Assembly (NCBI RefSeq): GCF_029024625.1
Contig: NZ_CP118953.1
Span: 1,240,001 to 1,304,000, forward strand
Reading direction: 5' to 3'
DNA length: 64,000 nucleotides
Source: Staphylococcus chromogenes
GTDB lineage: Bacteria > Bacillota > Bacilli > Staphylococcales > Staphylococcaceae
Under the pieces are notes generated by a model that ran no database searches, was not told the DNA's origin, and saw only the letters and a program-made list of their open reading frames with translations. This document shows, in pieces, positions 59,528 to 64,000 of the stretch; position 1 is the first letter of the stretch, and each line of letters starts with the position of its first letter. A program made the position numbers and the translations under genes.

Positions 59528-60874
59528 ATGAACAAAAATACACTTGTCATTGGGTTTATGTTATTCGCCATTTTCTTTGGAGCGGGTAACTTAATTTTTC
59601 CACCAAATTTAGGTCTTTCGAGTGGTCAATACTTTTGGCCCTCCATTATAGCATTTGTTTTAACTGGAATAGGATTACCACTATTAGGTATTGTAGTTGG
59701 GGCAATTGATAAACAAGGTTATATAGGTGCAATCAACAAAATACACCCTGCATTCTCAGTGATTTTCTTAGTCGCTATATATTTGACGATTGGACCGCTT
59801 TTTGCGATTCCTCGTACAGCATCAACATCATTTGAGATGACAATTACACCGATTATTGGGACGAGTAATCCAATTGCTTTATTTATTTTTACAGTTATCT
59901 ATTTTGCACTTGTACTTTACTTGTGTTTAAACCCAGGTAAAATTGTAGATCGTATCGGTGCAATTCTCACACCATTATTACTGATTACAATTTTAGCAAT
60001 GATTGTAAAAGGATTCATCGATTTCGGGGGCGGCCCTCAAAATCAGGCAGATCCAAAAATTTATTCATCAAATTTAGCAGGTTTTTCTAAAGGGTTTACT
60101 GAAGGCTATTTAACGATGGATGCCATTGCGGCCATCGCATTCTCGATGATTGTGATTAATGCGATAAAAGCTACAGGGGTTAAACATGCCAACCAAATTT
60201 TTAAACAAACTGCACTTGCTGGCTTAATCGCTGCTTTTGCATTAGCCATCATTTATATTTCATTAGGATTTATCGGTAACCATATTATTTTATCTGAAGC
60301 AACAATGAATAAATTGGTAGCCAACAATCAAAATATTGGTGCACATTTACTTGTCACAATGGCCAATACTGGTTATGGCGCATTTGGTAAATATTTACTA
60401 GGTATTATTGTGGCATTGGCTTGTTTAACAACAGCTTGTGGATTAGTCGTTTCCGTAAGTGAATATTTCCATAGTTTATTCCCTAAAGTTTCATATAAAA
60501 TTTTCGTGATTATTTTTATATTAATTAGCTTATTCTTATCAAATCTAGGACTCAATGCAGTGATTCAATTATCTGTCCCTGTTCTTTCAATTGTGTATCC
60601 AGTCGCTATTACTACAGTTTTGCTTATATTAATCGCGCGTTTTATTCCAACACGTCGTATTACACAGCAAATCACTGTAGTCATTGTATCAATTGAATCT
60701 ATTTTAAGTGTGATGCATACTAATGGATGGGCAAACTTTGGTTTTATCAGCAAATTGCCATTACACCAATTTGCACTTGAATGGTTTCCAATCATGATTG
60801 TTACATTAATTATTGCTTATGTTATTGGTGCTTTTGTCAAAAAATCAAAAGTCATCGTCTACGAAAAAGAATAG
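59528..60874 (+). CDS. brnQ: Branched-chain amino acid:cation symporter BrnQ
   Basis: An LIVCS family transporter for leucine, isoleucine and valine. The 448-residue protein has about twelve membrane helices. It has the family N-terminus [38 protein letters not shown], and [28 protein letters not shown] precedes the ATG. It is a single-gene unit closed by a bidirectional terminator. Several brnQ paralogs exist in staphylococci; this one sits next to the odh region. Confidence 0.94.
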   Translation: MNKNTLVIGFMLFAIFFGAGNLIFPPNLGLSSGQYFWPSIIAFVLTGIGLPLLGIVVGAIDKQGYIGAINKIHPAFSVIFLVAIYLTIGPLFAIPRTASTSFEMTITPIIGTSNPIALFIFTVIYFALVLYLCLNPGKIVDRIGAILTPLLLITILAMIVKGFIDFGGGPQNQADPKIYSSNLAGFSKGFTEGYLTMDAIAAIAFSMIVINAIKATGVKHANQIFKQTALAGLIAAFALAIIYISLGFIGNHIILSEATMNKLVANNQNIGAHLLVTMANTGYGAFGKYLLGIIVALACLTTACGLVVSVSEYFHSLFPKVSYKIFVIIFILISLFLSNLGLNAVIQLSVPVLSIVYPVAITTVLLILIARFIPTRRITQQITVVIVSIESILSVMHTNGWANFGFISKLPLHQFALEWFPIMIVTLIIAYVIGAFVKKSKVIVYEKE

Positions 60875-60878
60875 ATAC

Positions 60879-60915
60879 AAAAATCCCCATTTCGTTGGAA
60901 AATGGGGATTTTTAT
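60879..60915. terminator. Bidirectional terminator, brnQ and telA
   Basis: AAAAATCCCCATTT and AAATGGGGATTTTT are perfect 14-bp arms around a 7-nt loop. T and A runs on either side let it stop both brnQ and the convergent minus-strand operon. Confidence 0.92.
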
Positions 60916-61010
60916 TCTCTATAAAAAACATTAAAGTAGGGCGTAAAACATTCAATTTCAAACCATTGATGCTATTTTCCGCTAATTAGAAACTCAATCT
61001 CTAAAATGCT

Positions 61011-62204
61011 CTATCTATATAAGTCCGTTTGGTTACGCTGATGCTCTGCATCACTTAAACGGCGACGAAGATTTGATTCCAATTGTTGCAAGTCTTTTTC
61101 AGCTTGCATTCGTTTTTGTCGACCTTCTGCTTGAATTTGTAAAGTTTCTTCAATCGTTTGAATAATATTATCTTGTGTTGTTTTTAGTGTTTCAATGTCG
61201 ACAATGCCACGTTCATTTTCTTCTGCTGTCATTCTTGCATTTTGACGAAGCATTTCAGAATTTCGAATTAAAATTTCATTTGTGGTATCTGTCACCTGTT
61301 TTTGAGCGATAGCCGCTTTATTTTGTCGTTGCAATGTGAGGGCAATCGCCATTTGATTTTTCCATAGTGGAATACTCGTTAAAATCGAACTTTGGATTTT
61401 TTCGGCAAGCGCTTGATTGATATTTTGGATCATACGAATTTGTGGTGCAGATTGAAGTGTGATTTGACGAGATAACTGTAAATCATAAATTCGTTTTTCA
61501 AGACGATCCACAAATTGTTCCATGTCTGCAACATCTTGAACAGCCATTTGGTTGTCCTCTTGTTGAACCTTCGTGCGCATTTCAGGCAATACTTTAGTTT
61601 CTATTTCTTGTTTCTTTTGTTCTGCTGCTGCAATATAAAGGTTGAGGACATCGTAGTAATCTTTATTTTGTGTATAGAGTTGATCTAGCAATTTAATATC
61701 TTTAACAAGTAATGATTTATTTTTATCAAGTTCAACCGAGATTCTATCCACTTGTGCACTGACGGACTGCATCCGCGAAAAAAGCTGTTGCATAGAATTT
61801 TTAGAACGTTTAAATAATTTCTTTAACATGCCATCGTTTTTTTGAGATAGCTCTTCTGGATTCACTTCTTTTAACTTCTTCATTAAACTTTCTAACGTAT
61901 CTCCAATAGGCCCAACGTCCTTAGATTGAATTTCGTTTAACATTTGATGAGAAAATTGCGAAAGATGTGATTGCGCATTGGCTCCGAAATGTAATAAGCT
62001 ATCATGATCTAAGGGCTTAATTTGATTAGATAAACTTGTAATTTTCTCTTGATCTTGCTTTGAGAATTTAGGTTGACTAGATTGCGCAAGTCCCGTAGTT
62101 TCTTTTTGAGAATGATGCGGTGACAATGTATCATTTTCAAAACTGTTAAAGTATGAATCTAGGGGATGATTTTGCTCTGAGTTTGATAAATCATTTTCTC
62201 TCAT
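61011..62204 (-). CDS. TelA / toxic anion resistance family protein
   Basis: A 397-residue soluble, mostly coiled-coil protein of the TelA/KlaA family (DUF in tellurite resistance). After a polar N-terminus there are long amphipathic helices (ESLMKKLKEVNPEEL..., LFSRMQSVSAQVDRISVELDKNKSLLVKDIKLLDQLY, QSAPQIRMIQNINQALAEKIQSSILTSIPLWKNQMAIALTLQRQ). The resistance label is historical; in Gram-positives it is linked to cell envelope stress. The C-terminal tail is Gln/Arg-rich. It overlaps xpaC by 4 nt. Confidence 0.88.
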   Translation of the reverse strand: MRENDLSNSEQNHPLDSYFNSFENDTLSPHHSQKETTGLAQSSQPKFSKQDQEKITSLSNQIKPLDHDSLLHFGANAQSHLSQFSHQMLNEIQSKDVGPIGDTLESLMKKLKEVNPEELSQKNDGMLKKLFKRSKNSMQQLFSRMQSVSAQVDRISVELDKNKSLLVKDIKLLDQLYTQNKDYYDVLNLYIAAAEQKKQEIETKVLPEMRTKVQQEDNQMAVQDVADMEQFVDRLEKRIYDLQLSRQITLQSAPQIRMIQNINQALAEKIQSSILTSIPLWKNQMAIALTLQRQNKAAIAQKQVTDTTNEILIRNSEMLRQNARMTAEENERGIVDIETLKTTQDNIIQTIEETLQIQAEGRQKRMQAEKDLQQLESNLRRRLSDAEHQRNQTDLYR

Positions 62205-62836
62205 TTTTCATGCTCCATTTCTTTCCGATTTTGATAAATCTTATTTAGCCTCATCTCTGTATCAAGTTGTTCATAGTCTTGTGCATTGACCTGTTTCAAA
62301 TCAGCCACTAACGTACGTCTAACTTCTTCCAAAGTAATTCTTGTTTGTTGTAACATCTGACGCTCATCTTGAGATTTAACTGGCATCTTAGCTAAACGCG
62401 TGTAACTTTCAATTAAATTGAGCGCATTATCGATATGAGTATAATAAAAGCTTTCTACATTGAAGAATTGATTAGGGCGTTGACGTACAGTCATATTCAC
62501 CGTTTTTGAAATACGATAAATATCATTCACTAATTTGAAATCATTGATTGAACGAACTTTTATAAACGTCTTAAATATGCGCTTTATTTTACTTTGTGCT
62601 GTGTTTACTTGATGATTAATATATCTGTAATCTTTTCTAGATAATTTTAACTCTTTCAAATAGCTTTTCGATGTTAATCTTTGAGTAGGGATATAACCTA
62701 ATACAAATCCTGCCGAACCGATTAACATGTCATAAATAAAAGATATATCAAAAGTTAAAATACTTGTAAAAAAAGCAATAACTGCTACAGGAATCCCTAC
62801 AAGTCCTCCGAAAAGTCTTGAAAATTGATATCTCAT
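62201..62836 (-). CDS. XpaC-like 5-bromo-4-chloroindolyl phosphate hydrolysis protein
   Basis: A 211-residue protein with two N-terminal hydrophobic segments (about 8-25 and 30-45) and a charged helical remainder. It matches the XpaC family that always precedes telA. The phosphate-hydrolysis name came from an indirect screen and is not a proven activity. I place the start at ATG 62836 because AAAGGAAG is 7 nt away; an ATG two codons upstream is too close. It is coupled to telA. Confidence 0.82.
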   Translation of the reverse strand: MRYQFSRLFGGLVGIPVAVIAFFTSILTFDISFIYDMLIGSAGFVLGYIPTQRLTSKSYLKELKLSRKDYRYINHQVNTAQSKIKRIFKTFIKVRSINDFKLVNDIYRISKTVNMTVRQRPNQFFNVESFYYTHIDNALNLIESYTRLAKMPVKSQDERQMLQQTRITLEEVRRTLVADLKQVNAQDYEQLDTEMRLNKIYQNRKEMEHEK

Positions 62837-62855
62837 AGTCATCTTCCTTTTATAT

Positions 62856-63125
62856 TCATTCAGTTTTAAATGTCGTTAAATGCTTGTTAATTTCACGCTC
62901 TTCAATAGTATAATCATTGACTTCTGATGCAGGAGACGCCCCGTGAGTCACCTCTTGAGTAAATGAAGATAAATCCTCAATTTCTCCTTGAGCATCTATT
63001 TCCACATGATCTTGAACATTTTTAACATAGCCTGTAATGTTGTATTTTTGTGCTAATTTTTGTGTAAAATAGCGAAAACCTACGCCTTGGACACGGCCAT
63101 ATACTTTTATGAATTGATGTTTCAT
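62856..63125 (-). CDS. acyP: Acylphosphatase
   Basis: Hydrolyses acyl phosphates. The 89-residue protein has the active-site arginine loop GRVQGVGFRYF near residues 11-21 and the catalytic Asn in GYVKNVQDHVEI. Length and fold are standard. GAGGTGG serves ATG 63125; an in-frame GTG three codons earlier falls in that site. A TATAAT on the minus strand (63152-63147) may be its -10. xpaC starts 19 bp downstream. Confidence 0.93.
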   Translation of the reverse strand: MKHQFIKVYGRVQGVGFRYFTQKLAQKYNITGYVKNVQDHVEIDAQGEIEDLSSFTQEVTHGASPASEVNDYTIEEREINKHLTTFKTE

Positions 63126-63460
63126 ATTAACCACCTCTTACTTCTAATTATACGGATTTCTTCGTTAAAAAACTAATAATTAGCCGGCGTTAAACGACTT
63201 CCTCATTTGAATAAAAACAAAACTTAATTGACTAACGATTAAAAATTTCATTACGGAAAAAGCGTCGAGTATTGCATAAGTGGCTATTGTTTTAATTCCT
63301 CAAGCGTTTCATTGGAAGTTGTGCTATTTTAGCGTGATAATAGGGCAATAGACAATCATTTACACTTAGCGTTATGATATTCATACATATTCACTTGCAT
63401 TCTGGTAAAAAAAAGATTATTTTGAGAATTGCTATATTAGAATTATTGGAGGCTTTACAT
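63126..63460. other. Intergenic region between acyP and the DUF1033 gene
   Basis: This 335-bp gap holds the divergent promoters only. The minus side has the TATAAT at 63152-63147. On the plus side TAGACA (63349-63354), 18 bp and TATGAT (63373-63378) form a plausible promoter for the next gene, giving a leader of about 75 nt. I see no RNA gene or repeat here. Confidence 0.45.
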
Positions 63461-63769
63461 ATGTGGACAGTAACAAAAATACGTACTGATTATGAGGGCT
63501 GGTGGTTATTTGAAGATTGGAAAAATCATATTATTGAAACTTATTGCTTTGACACATATGACTCATTTCTAAAAAATTATGAAAAACTTATCAAAGAGGC
63601 TAAAGCGAATTATGACAATTGTATAGTAGGGAAATATAACATGTATGCTTTTTACAATAATTGCGATATGAATTACTGTGAACATTGTGATGAAGATTTG
63701 CAAATATTTGATAGCTTTATCATTTTGAACAATGAAAAAATTTATTATAATTTACCTTTAATTGACTAA
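63461..63769 (+). CDS. DUF1033 family protein
   Basis: A 102-residue aromatic- and acid-rich protein, starting MWTVTKIRTDYEGWWLFEDWKNHI. It carries a cysteine cluster (NNCDMNYCEHCDEDLQIFD) that could bind zinc. It matches the DUF1033 family found next to the cold-shock gene in staphylococci. Its function is not known to me. TTGGAGG lies 8 nt before ATG 63461; a longer frame from 63374 has no ribosome binding site. Confidence 0.78.
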   Translation: MWTVTKIRTDYEGWWLFEDWKNHIIETYCFDTYDSFLKNYEKLIKEAKANYDNCIVGKYNMYAFYNNCDMNYCEHCDEDLQIFDSFIILNNEKIYYNLPLID

Positions 63770-63791
63770 ACTAAAAATTTTCATTTCGTTA

Positions 63792-63820
63792 TTGCAAATC
63801 GTGTAGTGTTAACGTATAAT
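63792..63820 (+). promoter_or_regulatory. csp promoter
   Basis: TTGCAA (63792-63797), 17 bp, TATAAT (63815-63820). The start is expected near 63827, which leaves a 5'-UTR of about 120 nt. Confidence 0.8.
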
Positions 63821-63826
63821 AGTTTT

Positions 63827-63947
63827 TAAGCAATTGCATTATTCCATATTGCAAAGAATATTTTATCTGTTTACATTGTAAAAATAGTATTTTTTGTAAT
63901 ATGCGAATAGCGCATATTGAATTTTAGTCTTGGAGGTTTCACAGATT
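63827..63947 (+). promoter_or_regulatory. Long structured 5'-UTR of the cold-shock gene
   Basis: An AT-rich leader of about 120 nt, the length typical of cold-shock mRNAs whose leader folding responds to temperature. It contains a perfect 8-bp hairpin, AATATGCG (63898-63905) and CGCATATT (63911-63918) around AATAG. GGAGG follows at 63932-63936. The thermosensor role is inferred from the family, not from sequence alone. Confidence 0.55.
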
Positions 63948-64000
63948 ATGAAACAAGGTACAGTAAAATGGTTTAACGCTGAAAAAGGTTTTGGATTTAT
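63948..64000 (+). CDS. cspA: Cold shock protein, partial (runs off right edge)
   Basis: The first 17 codons encode MKQGTVKWFNAEKGFGF, the start of a CspA-type RNA chaperone including the RNP1 motif KGFGF. The rest lies outside the window. GGAGG is 11 nt before the ATG. The paralog letter follows the S. aureus gene at the same place beside DUF1033; other csp copies cannot be excluded. Confidence 0.92.
   Translation, partial: MKQGTVKWFNAEKGFGF

Overview
The window is a 64 kb piece of low-GC Firmicutes chromosome. Gene content, gene order, AGGAGG-type ribosome binding sites and protein sequences identify it as Staphylococcus. Many products match S. aureus proteins closely in length and motifs, but the sequences are clearly not S. 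aureus itself. An animal-associated or coagulase-variable species is possible; I cannot name one from sequence alone. Almost everything is core genome. I see no prophage, insertion sequence, CRISPR array, tRNA or rRNA gene, and no compositional island.

Layout. 1-9 kb: ansA (partial), cmk, rpsA, der, gpsA, hup, then the heptaprenyl/menaquinone genes hepS-menG-hepT and ndk. 9-15.8 kb: the shikimate genes aroC-aroB-aroA followed by ypiA, ypiB, ypjA and yugP homologues. 15.9-25.4 kb: a MazG-like hydrolase, bshA, cca, birA, dinG, asnS, dnaD, nth and ypoC. 25.5-28.3 kb, minus strand: pbp2 and recU. 28.9-37.3 kb: yppE, ypsA, gpsB, the RNase P RNA, an rRNA-type methyltransferase, rarD, a double dynamin and a 5'-3' exonuclease. 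37.3-38.7 kb, minus strand: an RNase HI-like protein and a queuosine-precursor transporter behind a preQ1-I riboswitch. 38.9-48.8 kb: cvfC, a bacilliredoxin, thyA-dfrA-degV, msrA-msrB-crr-yozE, ctpA, a GNAT protein, murG and a PAP2 phosphatase. 48.8-51.2 kb: a Fur-controlled small RNA gene (isrR-like) divergent from arlRS. 51.2-55.3 kb: sucA-sucB. 55.6-60.9 kb: a VOC protein, a small DUF6501 protein, a MoxR/VWA pair and brnQ. 61-64 kb: telA, xpaC and acyP on the minus strand, then a DUF1033 protein and the start of a cold-shock gene.

How the genes work together. The window joins envelope building (hepS/hepT, murG, pbp2, gpsB, PAP2), DNA and RNA maintenance (dinG, nth, recU, dnaD, rnpB, cca), aromatic and folate metabolism, redox repair (bshA, bacilliredoxin, msrA/msrB) and central carbon flux (sucAB, crr).

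The most interesting content is non-coding. It comprises the isrR-like sRNA with two Fur boxes and three C-rich segments, the preQ1-I riboswitch, perfect palindromes upstream of hup and der, candidate cre sites at ndk and sucA, a CodY-like box at brnQ, and a 514-bp gap upstream of recU with repeated motifs. Start sites were moved to the ATG or GTG best served by a Shine-Dalgarno sequence where a longer open frame ran upstream.
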